A stretch of 64,000 nucleotides of DNA from Methylovirgula sp. 4M-Z18 (GCF_037890675.1 NZ_CP149574.1:1798001-1862000); one strand, 5' to 3'. Numbered from the stretch's first letter, positions 34,379 through 44,537 are shown. Made by a program: numbers and translations. The notes: a model not told the origin generated them from the sequence alone.

Positions 34379-34933
34379 ATGAATACGTTCAAAATTGCAT
34401 TGAGCTCAGCCGCCTTGGCCGCAATTATTGGTTTTGCCGCGACAGGCGGCGCCAACGCCGAAAGCAAGACCGCGTGCCGCGATCAATGGCGGGCGATGAA
34501 AGCCAATGGCACATTGAATCCGCCGAACTTGAAGCAAAAGGATTATGTGGCGACCTGTTCGGCCGGTGGTGCGGCGGCGCCTGCACCCGCACAGGCTCCG
34601 GCCCCGGCGGCGCCCGCACCGCAACAGCAGGCCGCTCCGGCCCCCGCGGCACCGGCACCTGCAGCGCCGGCCCCCGCCAAGCCGTCGTTCTGGAACAAGA
34701 CTAAGCCCGCGCAGGCACCGACTGCCGCTCCGGCTGCGCCGGTTCAGACCGGCAATGCTGGGTTCCCCCGTGCCGTTGACCCGCAATTCGCGAGCTTTCC
34801 GCCCGAGCAGCAACGCATCAAGACCTGTGGAGCACAGTGGAAAGTCAACAAGTCCAATGGTCAAACCGGCGGTTTGAAGTGGCCGCAATATTGGAGCCAG
34901 TGCAATAAGGTGCTGAAAGGCGAACAACTGTAA
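34379..34933 (+). CDS. Secreted protein with two Cys-Trp modules joined by an Ala/Pro linker
   Basis: A 184-residue protein with a signal peptide (MNTFKIALSSAALAAIIGF...ANAES). After it, a small module reads CRDQWRAMKANG...DYVATC, and a similar one near the C-terminus reads CGAQWKVNKSNG...YWSQC. These share a C-x3-W-x3-K-x2-G pattern and a closing Cys, so they look like a duplicated unit. Between them lies a 60-residue Ala/Pro-rich linker (AAPAPAQAPAPAAPAP). Such linkers often span the cell envelope. Function is unknown. AGAGGGGTG precedes the ATG, and a terminator follows. Confidence 0.7.
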   Translation: MNTFKIALSSAALAAIIGFAATGGANAESKTACRDQWRAMKANGTLNPPNLKQKDYVATCSAGGAAAPAPAQAPAPAAPAPQQQAAPAPAAPAPAAPAPAKPSFWNKTKPAQAPTAAPAAPVQTGNAGFPRAVDPQFASFPPEQQRIKTCGAQWKVNKSNGQTGGLKWPQYWSQCNKVLKGEQL

Positions 34934-34956
34934 GTCAGACCTTCGATCGATGAACG

Positions 34957-34990
34957 AAAAAGCCCGGCGCCGCAAGGTGCCGGGTTTTTC
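34957..34990 (+). terminator. Intrinsic terminator after the Ala/Pro-linker protein gene
   Basis: Stem CCCGGCGCC (34963-34971) and GGTGCCGGG (34976-34984), GCAA loop, followed by TTTTT and preceded by AAAAAG. A classic Rho-independent terminator, with one G-T pair in the stem. Confidence 0.85.
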
Positions 34991-35127
34991 GGTTTTGGCA
35001 GCAAAATTTTCAAAACGCGTCGCATCCAGTGCAGCTTGGTGCGCCGCGCAGACTCATGCTAGCGAACAGCCCGCAGTTTTGGTATGGCCTGCAACGGGCG
35101 GATCGGGCCCATTTCGTGAGGATCAGC

Positions 35128-36417
35128 ATGACGTCGCAACGCTCTCTTTCCAATTCGTTCTTTGGCGCCACTCTGGCAGAGGCCGATCCGGAGATCGCCC
35201 GGGCGATCAATCTCGAATTGGGCCGTCAACGCGACGAAATCGAATTGATCGCGTCGGAGAATATCGTTTCCAGGGCGGTGCTCGAGGCTCAAGGCTCGGT
35301 CATGACCAACAAATATGCGGAGGGCTATCCTGGCCGCCGCTATTATGGCGGTTGCCAATTTGTTGATATTGCTGAGAATCTGGCAATCGAGCGCGTCACG
35401 CGTTTGTTCGACTGCAAGTTCGCCAATGTGCAGCCGAATTCCGGCAGCCAGGCCAACCAGGCCGTGTTCATGGCGCTCATGCAGCCCGGCGACACGTTCC
35501 TGGGCCTCGACCTTGCGGCTGGCGGCCATCTCACCCACGGCTCGCCGGTCAATATGTCAGGTAAATGGTTCAAGGCGGTCAGCTACACGGTCAAGCAATC
35601 GGATCAGACCGTCGACATGGACATGGTCGAGCGTCTTGCCCATGAGCACAAGCCGAAGGTGATCGTCGCCGGGGGCTCCGCCTATTCGCGCCACTGGGAT
35701 TTTGCGAAGTTCCGCCAGATCGCCGATGCGGTCGGCGCCTATTTCTTCGTCGACATGGCGCATTTTGCCGGCCTGGTCGCGGGCGGTTCGCATCCCTCGC
35801 CGTTCCCGCATGCCCACGTCGCGAGTTCGACCACCCACAAGACCCTGCGCGGCCCGCGCGGTGGCATCATCCTCACCAATGACGAAGCGCTCGCCAAGAA
35901 GATCAATTCGGCCGTTTTCCCCGGCCTGCAGGGCGGCCCGCTGATGCATGTGATTGCTGCCAAGGCGGTCGCGTTCGGCGAAGCCTTGACCGAGGATTTC
36001 AAGGCTTACGCCCATCAGGTGGTGGCGAATGCCAAGATCCTGGCCGAGACGCTCAAGGCCGGCGGGCTCGATATCGTCTCGGGCGGCACCGACAATCATC
36101 TGATGCTGGTCGATATGCGTCCGAAGAAGCTGACCGGCAAGGCGGCGGAAGCGACCCTCGGCCGCGCCCATATCACCTGCAACAAGAACGGCGTGCCGTT
36201 CGATCCGGAAAAGCCGACCATCACCTCCGGCATCCGCGTCGGCTCGCCGGCGGCGACGTCGCGTGGGTTCGGCACGGCGGAGTTCAAGGAAGTGGCCGAT
36301 TTGATCGTCGAAACGCTGGACGGCCTTGCCAAGAACGGCGAGGACAATACAAAGGTTGAGGAAAGCGTGAAGGCACGGGTGCATGCACTGACCAAGCGCT
36401 TCCCGATCTATGCCTAA
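35128..36417 (+). CDS. glyA: Serine hydroxymethyltransferase
   Basis: A 429-residue PLP enzyme that interconverts serine and glycine, loading one-carbon units on tetrahydrofolate. Conserved stretches: [37 protein letters not shown], and the PLP lysine in [19 protein letters not shown] 35128 is selected from family N-termini and the GTGAGGATC sequence upstream; the frame is open further left to 35029. It is followed after 12 bases by nrdR. Confidence 0.97.
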   Translation: MTSQRSLSNSFFGATLAEADPEIARAINLELGRQRDEIELIASENIVSRAVLEAQGSVMTNKYAEGYPGRRYYGGCQFVDIAENLAIERVTRLFDCKFANVQPNSGSQANQAVFMALMQPGDTFLGLDLAAGGHLTHGSPVNMSGKWFKAVSYTVKQSDQTVDMDMVERLAHEHKPKVIVAGGSAYSRHWDFAKFRQIADAVGAYFFVDMAHFAGLVAGGSHPSPFPHAHVASSTTHKTLRGPRGGIILTNDEALAKKINSAVFPGLQGGPLMHVIAAKAVAFGEALTEDFKAYAHQVVANAKILAETLKAGGLDIVSGGTDNHLMLVDMRPKKLTGKAAEATLGRAHITCNKNGVPFDPEKPTITSGIRVGSPAATSRGFGTAEFKEVADLIVETLDGLAKNGEDNTKVEESVKARVHALTKRFPIYA

Positions 36418-36429
36418 TGGAAAACACGG

Positions 36430-36900
36430 ATGCGATGCCCTTATTGCGGCAGCCTTGATACCCAGGTGAAGGATTCGCGGCCGGCGGAAGATTCGGCCTC
36501 GATCCGCCGCCGCCGCGTCTGCCCGGACTGCGGCGGCCGGTTCACCACCTTTGAGCGCGTGCAATTGCGCGAGCTCCATGTGATGAAAAAGTCGGGCCGC
36601 CGCGTGCCGTTCGACCGCGATAAACTGCAACGCTCCGTGCAGATCGCCTTGCGCAAGCGCCCCGTCGAGCCCGAGCGGATCGAACGGTTGGTCAGCGGCA
36701 TCGTGCGGCAATTGGAGAGCATGGGCGAGGCCGACGTCACCTCGGACCAAATCGGCGAACTGGTGATGGAGGCGCTCAAGGGGGTCGACCACGTCGCCTA
36801 TGTGCGCTTTGCCTCGGTCTATCGGGATTTCGGCGACATGCAGGATTTCGGGGCATTCATCGGCGAATTGTCCCGCGAGCCGTCCGAGGGGGCGGTGTGA
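36430..36900 (+). CDS. nrdR: Transcriptional repressor NrdR
   Basis: A 156-residue regulator of ribonucleotide reductase genes. The zinc ribbon uses Cys3, Cys6, Cys31 and Cys34; an ATP-cone domain follows (about residues 46-136, [20 protein letters not shown]). It senses ATP/dATP and binds NrdR boxes. The next gene, ribD, starts in its stop (GTGA). The glyA-nrdR-ribD order is common in alphaproteobacteria. Confidence 0.96.
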   Translation: MRCPYCGSLDTQVKDSRPAEDSASIRRRRVCPDCGGRFTTFERVQLRELHVMKKSGRRVPFDRDKLQRSVQIALRKRPVEPERIERLVSGIVRQLESMGEADVTSDQIGELVMEALKGVDHVAYVRFASVYRDFGDMQDFGAFIGELSREPSEGAV

Positions 36901-38009
36901 GTTCGTCTGATCCGGATGTACGGTTCATGGCTGCGGCGCTCAACCTGGGCCGGCGCGGCCTTGGACAGACGTCGCCCAATCCGGCGGTCGGTGCGCTTGT
37001 CGTGAAGGACGGCGTGATCGTCGGCCGCGGTTTCACCCAACCGGCGCGCGGCCCCCATGCCGAGGCGGAGGCTATCCGTGACGCGGGCAATGCGGCGCGC
37101 GGCGCGACCCTTTATGTCACGCTGGAGCCTTGCAATCACGATCATGGCCACGCGCGCGCGTGCACGCAACTTATCATCGAGGCCGGTCTCGTGCGGGTCG
37201 TCTCGGCGATCGAGGATCCTGACAAAAGGGTTGCAGGGTCAGGGCACCAGTGCCTGCGGGACGCGGGACTCGAAGTCGTCGCGGGGGTCTTGGCCGAAGA
37301 GGCGCGCCGGGCCAATCTGGGCCACATTTTGCGGGTGACCGAAGGGCGGCCGATGTTGACGCTGAAACTCGCGCAGACCGCCGACCTTTATGCCGCAGGG
37401 GCCGATGACGATCCAAGATTGATGATCACCGGCGAAGCGGCGAATGCCTATGTCCATGTCGTCCGCGCGATGCACGACGCCATTCTGGTCGGCATCGGCA
37501 CCGTTTTAGCCGACGACCCGCAGATGAACGTGCGGCTCGCGGGCATGGACGGCAAGAAGCTCCTGCGCGTCGTCCTCGACACGCATTTGCGCATGCCGCT
37601 GGCTGCGCGGTTGATTGCCTCAGTCCATGAGGCGCCGGTTTTGATTGTCGCGGGAGCTGATGCCTCTGTCGAAGCCGAAGCAAGACTCAAGGACGCGGGA
37701 GCTGACGTGATGCGCGTGTCGTCCGGCTCGTGCGGCCTCGACTTGTCCGCGGTTCTGAAGGCTTTGGCGCAACGGCGCCTGACACGCGTTTTCAGCGAGG
37801 GCGGGCCGCGGGTGGGCGCGGCGCTGATCGAACAGGGATTCGCCGACGAGGTTGGCCTGTTCACCTCGCCCAAAAGGCTTGAGCGCCAGGGGTATCCGGC
37901 ATTAAGCGCCACCGCGCGCGCGATCCTTGCCGATCCGGCGCGCTACCGAGCCGCGGAACATCACATGATCGGCGCCGACCGGCTCGATCTCTACCATCGG
38001 ATAGTTTGA
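36897..38009 (+). CDS. ribD: Bifunctional riboflavin deaminase/reductase RibD
   Basis: A 370-residue two-domain enzyme. The N-terminal deaminase domain has the zinc motifs HAEAEAI and [13 protein letters not shown], and the C-terminal reductase domain (about residues 150-370) has [19 protein letters not shown]. Together they turn the GTP cyclohydrolase II product into the ribitylamino-uracil precursor. The start is GTG, overlapping nrdR by four bases. Two bases (positions 38010 only between stop and ATG) separate it from ribE, so coupling is tight. Confidence 0.95.
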   Translation: MSSSDPDVRFMAAALNLGRRGLGQTSPNPAVGALVVKDGVIVGRGFTQPARGPHAEAEAIRDAGNAARGATLYVTLEPCNHDHGHARACTQLIIEAGLVRVVSAIEDPDKRVAGSGHQCLRDAGLEVVAGVLAEEARRANLGHILRVTEGRPMLTLKLAQTADLYAAGADDDPRLMITGEAANAYVHVVRAMHDAILVGIGTVLADDPQMNVRLAGMDGKKLLRVVLDTHLRMPLAARLIASVHEAPVLIVAGADASVEAEARLKDAGADVMRVSSGSCGLDLSAVLKALAQRRLTRVFSEGGPRVGAALIEQGFADEVGLFTSPKRLERQGYPALSATARAILADPARYRAAEHHMIGADRLDLYHRIV

Positions 38010-38010
38010 C

Positions 38011-38619
38011 ATGTTTACTGGACTTGTTTCGGACCTGGGTGAAGTTGTCTCGGTCGAGACTTTGGGGGACTTGAAACGGATTCGTATCGCCTGCCAGTAT
38101 GAGGCGCATACGATCGCTCTTGGCGCCTCGATCGCCTGTTCCGGCCCCTGTCTGACCGCGGTCGAGATCGGCACGTCAGGCAACCGCACCTTCTTTGATG
38201 TCGATGCCGCGGCGGAAACCTTGGCGCGCACCACGGTTGGCGCATGGAGGCCGGGCCGGCGGATCAATCTGGAACGCTCGTTGAAGATCGGCGACGAACT
38301 CGGCGGTCATCTTGTCTCCGGCCACGTGGACGGGGTCGCTGAAATCGTCAGCCGCCGCGACTTCGACGGCATGGCGCATTTCGAGATCCGCGCTCCGAAG
38401 GAGCTGGCAAAATTCATCGCCGAGAAGGGCTCGGTGGCACTCGATGGCACCTCGCTGACCGTCAACGGCGTCGAGAACGACGTTTTTACGGTGCTCATCA
38501 TCCCGCATACTTTGGCGGTCACGACATGGGGTGGCTATAAGACCGGCGACAAGCTCAACATCGAAGTCGATCAGATGGCACGCTATGCCGCGCGGCTGAT
38601 CGAGGCGAAAGAGAGCTGA
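38011..38619 (+). CDS. ribE: Riboflavin synthase, alpha subunit
   Basis: A 202-residue enzyme that dismutates two 6,7-dimethyl-8-ribityllumazine molecules into riboflavin. It begins MFTGLVSDLGEV, matching the family start MFTG(I/L)V, and has two tandem lumazine-binding barrels; the second begins near GGHLVSGHVDGVAEIV. ATG lies one base after the ribD stop. Its partner ribH follows after 128 bases. Confidence 0.95.
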   Translation: MFTGLVSDLGEVVSVETLGDLKRIRIACQYEAHTIALGASIACSGPCLTAVEIGTSGNRTFFDVDAAAETLARTTVGAWRPGRRINLERSLKIGDELGGHLVSGHVDGVAEIVSRRDFDGMAHFEIRAPKELAKFIAEKGSVALDGTSLTVNGVENDVFTVLIIPHTLAVTTWGGYKTGDKLNIEVDQMARYAARLIEAKES

Positions 38620-38747
38620 TCGTTCCGCGCGGCGACCGCCGATCTCCCGTCCTGCCGGAACTTGTGCAACTCCTATAACGCTTGCTCTTGCGGCGCTGCC
38701 GGGCTAGTCAATCGCCCAACAACCCCTTGATCAGAGCAATATGTGTT

Positions 38748-39239
38748 ATGGCTGAACCGCAACGTGTCCAAACGCCGGTCGAACCCCTTCCGGGCGTCCG
38801 CATCCTCATTGTCGAAGCTCGTTTCTATGATGCGCTCGGCGAGGCGCTCCTGACCGGCGCCCGCCAGGCGATCGAGGCGGCGCAAGGAACCGCGGACGTG
38901 CTGACCGTACCGGGCGCCCTCGAAATTCCCTCCACCGTCGCCATCGCGCTCGATGCGGCGGAGCAACGCGGCAAACCTTACGATGGCGTCGTCGTTCTGG
39001 GCTGCATCGTTCGCGGCGAGACCTATCATTTTGAAATCGTTGCGAATGAGAGCTCGCGCGGGGTGATGGGCTTGAGCATCGCGCGCCGCATCCCGATCGG
39101 AAACGGCATTCTCACCGTCGAGAACGATGAACAGGCCTGGGCCCGCGCCGACGTCAAGAGAGGCGATAAGGGCGGCGATGCGGCACGGGCGGCGCTTGCA
39201 GTCCTGCGCATCAAGCGCAAATTGGGCGCACACGCATGA
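38748..39239 (+). CDS. ribH: 6,7-dimethyl-8-ribityllumazine synthase
   Basis: A 163-residue enzyme that makes the lumazine precursor and forms a pentameric or icosahedral shell. [35 protein letters not shown] and [20 protein letters not shown] are hallmark segments. ATG 38748 is preferred by homology (an in-frame ATG at 38682 gives an unusual tail); the ribosome binding site is weak. The stop overlaps nusB (ATGA). No FMN riboswitch is visible in 38620-38747. Confidence 0.94.
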   Translation: MAEPQRVQTPVEPLPGVRILIVEARFYDALGEALLTGARQAIEAAQGTADVLTVPGALEIPSTVAIALDAAEQRGKPYDGVVVLGCIVRGETYHFEIVANESSRGVMGLSIARRIPIGNGILTVENDEQAWARADVKRGDKGGDAARAALAVLRIKRKLGAHA

Positions 39240-39709
39240 GCGCGTTGAACCGGTCTGCCGCGCGCCTCGCCGCTGTCCAGGCGCTGTACCAGATGGACGT
39301 CACCGGCAAGGACATCAACGAAAGCCTTGCCGAATTCGAAACCCATTGGATTGCCGCCGAAATCGAGGGCGAACAATATCACCAGGCGGAACTCGCGCTG
39401 TTTCGCGACGTGGTGCGCGGTGTTCTCGATTTGCAGCGGCCGATCGACCGGATGATCGACGACACGCTGGAGAACGGCTGGCCACTGAGACGGATCGAAG
39501 CCGTGTTGCGTGCCGCCTTCCGCGCGGCGACCTATGAATTGATGAAGCGGAGCGACATTCCGGCGCGCGTGGTGATCAAGGAATATGTCGACGTTGCCGC
39601 GGCCTTCTTCGAACGCGAAGAGGCGGGCATGGCCAATGCGGTGCTCGATCTGATCGCGCGGCAATTGCGCAGCGGCGAGTTCGACCAGGATATCGCGCGG
39701 CGCGGGTGA
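39236..39709 (+). CDS. nusB: Transcription antitermination factor NusB
   Basis: A 157-residue helical protein that binds boxA RNA with S10 (NusE) in ribosomal RNA antitermination. [19 protein letters not shown] at the N-terminus and [20 protein letters not shown] and [18 protein letters not shown] near the end are typical. It overlaps ribH by four bases, the usual ribH-nusB pair. Confidence 0.95.
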   Translation: MSALNRSAARLAAVQALYQMDVTGKDINESLAEFETHWIAAEIEGEQYHQAELALFRDVVRGVLDLQRPIDRMIDDTLENGWPLRRIEAVLRAAFRAATYELMKRSDIPARVVIKEYVDVAAAFFEREEAGMANAVLDLIARQLRSGEFDQDIARRG

Positions 39710-39928
39710 TTGACCAGGCCGGCGCGTGCCATCGCATCCATGCGCCGGCGCCGCGATCTTTCCGGTAAGACCTTAGAAATTCAGGAGGATTCGGAGCGGT
39801 CTTGCTTCGATCTGCCGGCCCCTGTTAGGGGCCTCGGCGCAATTATCCACTATTGCCTAACTTTCTCCCCCAATGGGTGTTCTGTCTCCGTGATACGGTT
39901 GAACGCTTCGTACCTGTGGGGTGAGTCG

Positions 39929-40918
39929 GTGTCGCTGAGTGAAGATGATCTGATTGCCAAATATTTTGCCCCGATCGCCGGACCGGGTTCGCTCGATCTG
40001 CGCGACGATGCGGCGCTGCTGAAACCGCCGGCGGGGCACGACGTGATCCTGACCACCGATGCGCTCGTGGCCGGGGTGCATTTTTTTGCCGACGACCCGC
40101 CAGAGAAGATTGCGCGCAAGGCGCTGCGGGTGAATCTGTCCGACTTGGCCGCAAAGGCGGGAGAGCCGACAGGCTTTTTGCTCACCCTTGCCTTGCCGCC
40201 CGATTGGACCGAGGAGTGGCTCGCGGGTTTCGCCAGGGGCCTTGCCGAAGATAGCGCGGATTTCAAATTTCCGCTGCTCGGCGGCGACACGGTGCGCACG
40301 CCCGGCCCCCTCACCATTTCGGTCACGGCCCTGGGCTATGCGCTGCGGGGCTGGATCGTGCCGCGCACCGGCGCCAAGCCTGGCGACAAGATCTATGTCA
40401 CCGGCACGATCGGCGATGCGGCGCTGGGCGTGCGCGTGCGGCAAAAGGCCGAAGCGGACCGGGCCTGGATCGATGCTTTGCCGCTGGAATTCTGTGCGCA
40501 TCTTCTCGACCGCTATTTGCTGCCGCAACCGCGGGTCGGGCTGCGCAAGGTTTTGCGCGCCGAGGCACATGGCGGCATGGATGTCTCGGATGGCCTGATC
40601 GGCGATGTCACCAAAATGATGAAAGCCTCAGGTACCGGCGGACGGATCGAGCTCGCGCGAATCCCACTCTCGCCAGCGGTTCGTGCCGCCATTGCTTCAG
40701 ACGGTGATTTGTTCGAGGCGGTGATCACGGGCGGCGATGACTATGAGGTGTTGGCCGCCGTCGCGCCGACCCGCGCAGCCGCATTCGAAAGCAGTGCCCG
40801 CGCGGCGGGGATCGCCGTGACGCAAATCGGCGAGGTGCTGGAGGCGGGGGCTGTCACCTGCGTCGAGTCGAACGGCCGCGTGAGGGTGTTTGCGCAGAAA
40901 TCATTCAGCCATTTCTGA
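39929..40918 (+). CDS. thiL: Thiamine-monophosphate kinase
   Basis: A 329-residue kinase that makes thiamine diphosphate from the monophosphate. Conserved: DDAALLKPPAGHDVILTTDA, VAGVHFF, KALRVNLSDLAAKAGEP, GGDTVRTPGPL and GGMDVSDGLIGD. GTG 39929 (VSLSEDDLIAKYFAPI) is chosen because TGGGGTGAG precedes it and family proteins start near S-E-D/F. The frame is open to 39710 without similarity. It lies 219 bases after nusB, so it may have its own promoter. Confidence 0.93.
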   Translation: MSLSEDDLIAKYFAPIAGPGSLDLRDDAALLKPPAGHDVILTTDALVAGVHFFADDPPEKIARKALRVNLSDLAAKAGEPTGFLLTLALPPDWTEEWLAGFARGLAEDSADFKFPLLGGDTVRTPGPLTISVTALGYALRGWIVPRTGAKPGDKIYVTGTIGDAALGVRVRQKAEADRAWIDALPLEFCAHLLDRYLLPQPRVGLRKVLRAEAHGGMDVSDGLIGDVTKMMKASGTGGRIELARIPLSPAVRAAIASDGDLFEAVITGGDDYEVLAAVAPTRAAAFESSARAAGIAVTQIGEVLEAGAVTCVESNGRVRVFAQKSFSHF

Positions 40919-41094
40919 CCAGTTAGCACGCTGGTAAATATAGGGAATCGTAGTGGTGCCAAGGTAGGCCGGCGGACGTGGTTGCTGCTTTGGTGTGCAG
41001 TGAACCCAGCGAAGCCGCCGTATCCTGGTGACGTCGAATGTCACTTGCTGCCAATATGTTGCCTTGCCTGATGGGTGGGCACGGGGGCCAGGTG

Positions 41095-41571
41095 ATGAAA
41101 ACGTGGCGCGAGAAGCTTCTGTCCTTGCCGCAAGACACCAGAATCATCCCGATTCCACCAAAGATGCGCGGCAGGCTGGGCGAGGGGATGATGGTGGTGC
41201 CGTCCGCGCGCGCCGTCGAGGCGGCTCTCCGGACGATTCGCAGAGGCCGTCTGGCAACAGCGCGCGAAATCGCGCAAACGCTTGCCGGGCAATATGAAAC
41301 GACCGTCGGCTGCGTCGTGACGACTGGCATTGTTGCCGCAATCATTGCCCAAGCCGCGGATGAAGAGGAGCGGATGGGCGCAAAGCGAATTACGCCCTAT
41401 TGGCGAATGCTGAAACAGGACGGGGAACTGAATCTGAAATATCCTGGCGGCCTCGCGAATTTGCGGACAAGATTAGAGGCCGAGGGGCACATCATTGTCG
41501 AGCGCGGCAGGCGTTTCTTTATTGAAGACTACGCCAAGAGACTTATCAAGCCACCACGGCGCAGGATTTAA
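41095..41571 (+). CDS. MGMT-like (alkyltransferase-like) DNA-binding protein
   Basis: A 158-residue protein resembling the DNA-binding part of methylated-DNA cysteine methyltransferases. The segment RGRLATAREIAQTLAGQYETTVGCVVTTGIVAAIIA fits the helix-turn-helix region (shown in pieces: RGRLATAREIAQTLAGQ, TTVGCVVTTGI), and RITPYWRMLKQDGELNLKYP and RTRLEAEGHIIVERG follow. The canonical acceptor motif PCHR is not seen, so it may be a non-enzymatic damage-recognition protein. ATG 41095 follows GGGGCCAGGTG. It stands between thiL and hppA and is not clearly in an operon with either. Confidence 0.62.
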   Translation: MKTWREKLLSLPQDTRIIPIPPKMRGRLGEGMMVVPSARAVEAALRTIRRGRLATAREIAQTLAGQYETTVGCVVTTGIVAAIIAQAADEEERMGAKRITPYWRMLKQDGELNLKYPGGLANLRTRLEAEGHIIVERGRRFFIEDYAKRLIKPPRRRI

Positions 41572-41741
41572 GCCGTCGAGGCCGCCCATTTCTTTTCCGC
41601 AAACCGCGTTGCCTTAAAGGGGGCTTTCTTGCAAGATGCCGCCCGGTTCGCCGGCCCTGTACGCGAACAAAGGCATTCGCACCCAGCGAAGCCAGTGGCC
41701 GGAAGATGCCTTGAGGAAAGTTAACCAGGGGCTGCAGACAC

Positions 41742-43874
41742 ATGAATCCACTTTGGCTGATTATTTTGGGTGGGCTTTTGTCCATCGTGTACGGTGTCGT
41801 CACCATCATGCAGGTGATGGCAGCCGACGCCGGGTCCAAACGCATGCAGGAAATTTCCGGCGCGGTGGCGGAAGGGGCGCAGGCCTATCTCAAGCGGCAA
41901 TATACGACCATCGGCATGGTCGGCGTAGTGATTTTCGTCGGTCTTGGCCTTTTGCTGGGGTGGAAAGTCGGGATCGGATTCCTGGTCGGCGCCATTCTTT
42001 CGGGCATGGCGGGCTTCATTGGCATGAACGTGTCGGTGCGCGCCAATGTGCGTACCGCGCAAGCGGCGGCACAGTCGCTGGCAAGCGGTCTCGATATCGC
42101 CTTCAAATCCGGCGCGGTGACCGGCATGCTGGTGGCCGGCCTCGCGCTGCTAGGTGTCTCGGTCTATTACGCCTATCTCACCGAAGTCCTCGGCCTTGCG
42201 ACCGGTGATCGCGAAGTTATCGATTCGTTGGTCGCGCTCGGATTCGGGGCATCTCTGATCTCGATCTTCGCGCGTCTCGGTGGCGGCATCTTCACCAAGG
42301 GCGCCGACGTCGGCGCCGACCTCGTCGGCAAGGTGGAAGCTGGCATCCCCGAGGACGACCCACGCAATCCGGCGACGATCGCGGACAATGTCGGCGACAA
42401 CGTCGGCGATTGCGCGGGCATGGCGGCGGACCTGTTCGAGACCTATGCGGTGACGGTGGTCGCCACCATGGTCCTGGCCTCTATCTTTTTTGCCGGCCAG
42501 CCGGGGCTGACGAATGCCATGCTCTATCCGTTGGCGATTTGCGCGACCTGCATCGTGACCTCGATTATCGGCACCTATTTCGTGAAACTGGGCAGCAACG
42601 GCTCGATCATGGGCGCGCTCTATAAGGGCCTGATCGCGACGGGCGTCCTGTCGGTCGCAGGTTTAGCGCTGGCGACCACCCTGATCGGCTGGGGCGAGGT
42701 CGGTACCGCCAATGGTGTGGCGATCCACGGTACGAGCCTGTTCGTCTGTGGCTTGGTCGGTCTCCTGGTGACCGGTCTGATCGTCTGGATCACCGAATAT
42801 TATACCGGCACCGGCAAACGCCCGGTCGTGTCGATCGCCCAGGCGTCGGTGACCGGACACGGCACCAACGTCATCCAGGGCCTCGCGATGTCGCTGGAAG
42901 CGACCGCTCTGCCGGCGCTGGTCATTGTGGGCGGCATCATTGCGACCTATCAGCTTGCCGGCCTGTTCGGCACGGCGGTCGCGGTAACGACCATGCTTGG
43001 CCTTGCCGGCATGATCGTCGCACTCGATGCCTTCGGCCCGGTCACGGACAATGCTGGCGGCATTGCCGAAATGGCCGGTCTGCCTAAGGAAGTGCGCCAA
43101 TCGACCGATGCGCTCGACGCTGTCGGCAACACGACCAAGGCCGTGACCAAGGGTTATGCCATCGGCTCGGCTGGCCTCGGCGCCTTGGTGCTGTTTGCCG
43201 CCTATACCAATGATTTGACCGCCTTCAGCAAGGCCGGCGCCCCCTATTTCAAGGACATTGGCACCGTATCCTTTGATCTGTCCAATCCCTACGTCGTGGC
43301 TGGTCTGATCTTCGGCGGACTCATTCCCTATCTCTTCGGCGGCATTGCCATGACGGCAGTCGGGCGCGCGGCCGGATCGGTGGTGGAGGAAGTGCGCCGC
43401 CAGTTCCGCGAAAAGCCCGGCATCATGGCCGGCACCGACCGTCCGGATTACGGCCGTGCGGTCGACATGCTGACCAAGGCGGCGATCAAGGAAATGATCG
43501 TCCCGTCGCTGCTGCCGGTGCTGGCGCCGTTCGTCGCCTATTTTGGCGTGCTGCTGATCTCAGGTTCGAAAGCCAATGCCTTTGCCGCGCTCGGCGCCTC
43601 GCTGCTCGGCGTGATCGTCAACGGCCTCTTTGTCGCGATCTCCATGACCTCCGGCGGCGGTGCATGGGACAATGCCAAGAAGAGCTTCGAGGACGGGTTC
43701 GTCGATAAGGACGGGGTCAAACATTTCAAGGGATCGGAAGCGCACAAGGCCTCCGTGACCGGCGATACTGTCGGCGACCCCTATAAGGATACAGCGGGCC
43801 CTGCGGTGAATCCGGCGATCAAAATCACCAACATCGTCGCGTTGCTGCTGTTGGCGATCCTCGCCCATTCGTAG
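41742..43874 (+). CDS. hppA: Membrane-bound proton-pumping pyrophosphatase
   Basis: A 710-residue polytopic pump with about 16 helices that couples pyrophosphate hydrolysis to proton export. The pyrophosphate site motifs are [11 protein letters not shown] (189-199), [19 protein letters not shown] and a C-terminal [17 protein letters not shown]. Lys466 in [16 protein letters not shown] is the residue that marks potassium-independent pumps; potassium-dependent ones carry Ala. The listed ATG gives the usual family start. A three-hairpin repeat and a terminator follow, facing convergent bamE. Confidence 0.96.
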   Translation: MNPLWLIILGGLLSIVYGVVTIMQVMAADAGSKRMQEISGAVAEGAQAYLKRQYTTIGMVGVVIFVGLGLLLGWKVGIGFLVGAILSGMAGFIGMNVSVRANVRTAQAAAQSLASGLDIAFKSGAVTGMLVAGLALLGVSVYYAYLTEVLGLATGDREVIDSLVALGFGASLISIFARLGGGIFTKGADVGADLVGKVEAGIPEDDPRNPATIADNVGDNVGDCAGMAADLFETYAVTVVATMVLASIFFAGQPGLTNAMLYPLAICATCIVTSIIGTYFVKLGSNGSIMGALYKGLIATGVLSVAGLALATTLIGWGEVGTANGVAIHGTSLFVCGLVGLLVTGLIVWITEYYTGTGKRPVVSIAQASVTGHGTNVIQGLAMSLEATALPALVIVGGIIATYQLAGLFGTAVAVTTMLGLAGMIVALDAFGPVTDNAGGIAEMAGLPKEVRQSTDALDAVGNTTKAVTKGYAIGSAGLGALVLFAAYTNDLTAFSKAGAPYFKDIGTVSFDLSNPYVVAGLIFGGLIPYLFGGIAMTAVGRAAGSVVEEVRRQFREKPGIMAGTDRPDYGRAVDMLTKAAIKEMIVPSLLPVLAPFVAYFGVLLISGSKANAFAALGASLLGVIVNGLFVAISMTSGGGAWDNAKKSFEDGFVDKDGVKHFKGSEAHKASVTGDTVGDPYKDTAGPAVNPAIKITNIVALLLLAILAHS

Positions 43875-43876
43875 TG

Positions 43877-43983
43877 CCAACGGTCACGAAGAGTGACCGT
43901 TGGTTCCTTTCTTCATTTTTCGCCTTTTCAGGGCGAGTGCGAAAAATGAAGAGCTGTCCAAAGGTCGCTTCCGCGACCTTTGG
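43877..43983 (+). repeat. Three-hairpin repeat element, copy 1
   Basis: Three hairpins in a row begin two bases after the hppA stop. Stem 1: CCAACGGTCAC with GTGACCGTTGG (43877-43903). Stem 2: CTTCATTTTTCGC with GCGAAAAATGAAG (43911-43951). Stem 3: CCAAAGGTCGC with GCGACCTTTGG (43958-43983). A second copy with nearly the same sequence lies at 62468-62575. All three stems are perfect here. Confidence 0.88.
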
Positions 43984-44001
43984 TATAAAACGAACGAACA
44001 A

Positions 44002-44030
44002 AAAGGGCGGGAAGATTCCCGCCCTTTCAA
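44002..44030. terminator. Bidirectional terminator between hppA and bamE
   Basis: Stem AAAGGGCGGGA (44002-44012) and TCCCGCCCTTT (44017-44027) with loop AGAT. AAAA precedes and TTTC follows, so it can serve both converging genes. Confidence 0.8.
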
Positions 44031-44054
44031 TTCATTACACTATTTCGTTAAACC

Positions 44055-44537
44055 TTAGCTCCACTTCAGGAAGCTGCCGAGCATATTTTTGATGAAGCTC
44101 TGGTCGCCGCCCGACGTCGGGGTGGTGCGGCTGATGAAATCGAAGACCACGCCGTCCTGCAGACCGTAATTAGCGATCCGCTCCAGCTTCCCGGTCTTGG
44201 GCGTGAAATAGACCGCAAGGACGCGCTGATCGGTGATCGTCGGGGCCGAGAACGCGAATGGCTGGTGGATGTCCTGGCTGACATAATACCACGCGTCGCC
44301 GCCGACCGTGGACGTCGTAGAGGGATCGCCAAGAAGCGCGAGCACCTGCTGCTTGGTCTGGCCGGGCTTCACCTGCGAGATCTGGCGCTCGTCCTGAATG
44401 TAGCCGCGCGGATAGTCGCCATCGTAGTGCAGGCAGCCGGTGAGCGATGCGGCCAGGACGCCGGTCAGACCCAACGCGACCAACATCCTCCGCCTGGTGG
44501 CCTTGCCCTTGACCTTCATTCCATCCGCTTGCCGCAT
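44055..44537 (-). CDS. bamE: Outer-membrane assembly lipoprotein BamE
   Basis: A 160-residue SmpA/BamE protein, part of the BAM complex that inserts beta-barrel proteins. A lipoprotein signal ends in the lipobox SLTGC (Cys35). The domain includes QISQVKPGQTKQQVLALLGDP and DAWYYVSQ, the family core. ATG 44537 has GGAGACAA at good distance; an internal ATG (44519) is possible. Some members are annotated as an Omp16-like or omega-1 lipoprotein. Confidence 0.9.
   Translation of the reverse strand: MRQADGMKVKGKATRRRMLVALGLTGVLAASLTGCLHYDGDYPRGYIQDERQISQVKPGQTKQQVLALLGDPSTTSTVGGDAWYYVSQDIHQPFAFSAPTITDQRVLAVYFTPKTGKLERIANYGLQDGVVFDFISRTTPTSGGDQSFIKNMLGSFLKWS

Noticed and set aside
38620-38747. Possible FMN riboswitch upstream of ribH
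   Set aside because: The conserved AGGG-type elements and the multi-stem layout of the RFN element are not present.
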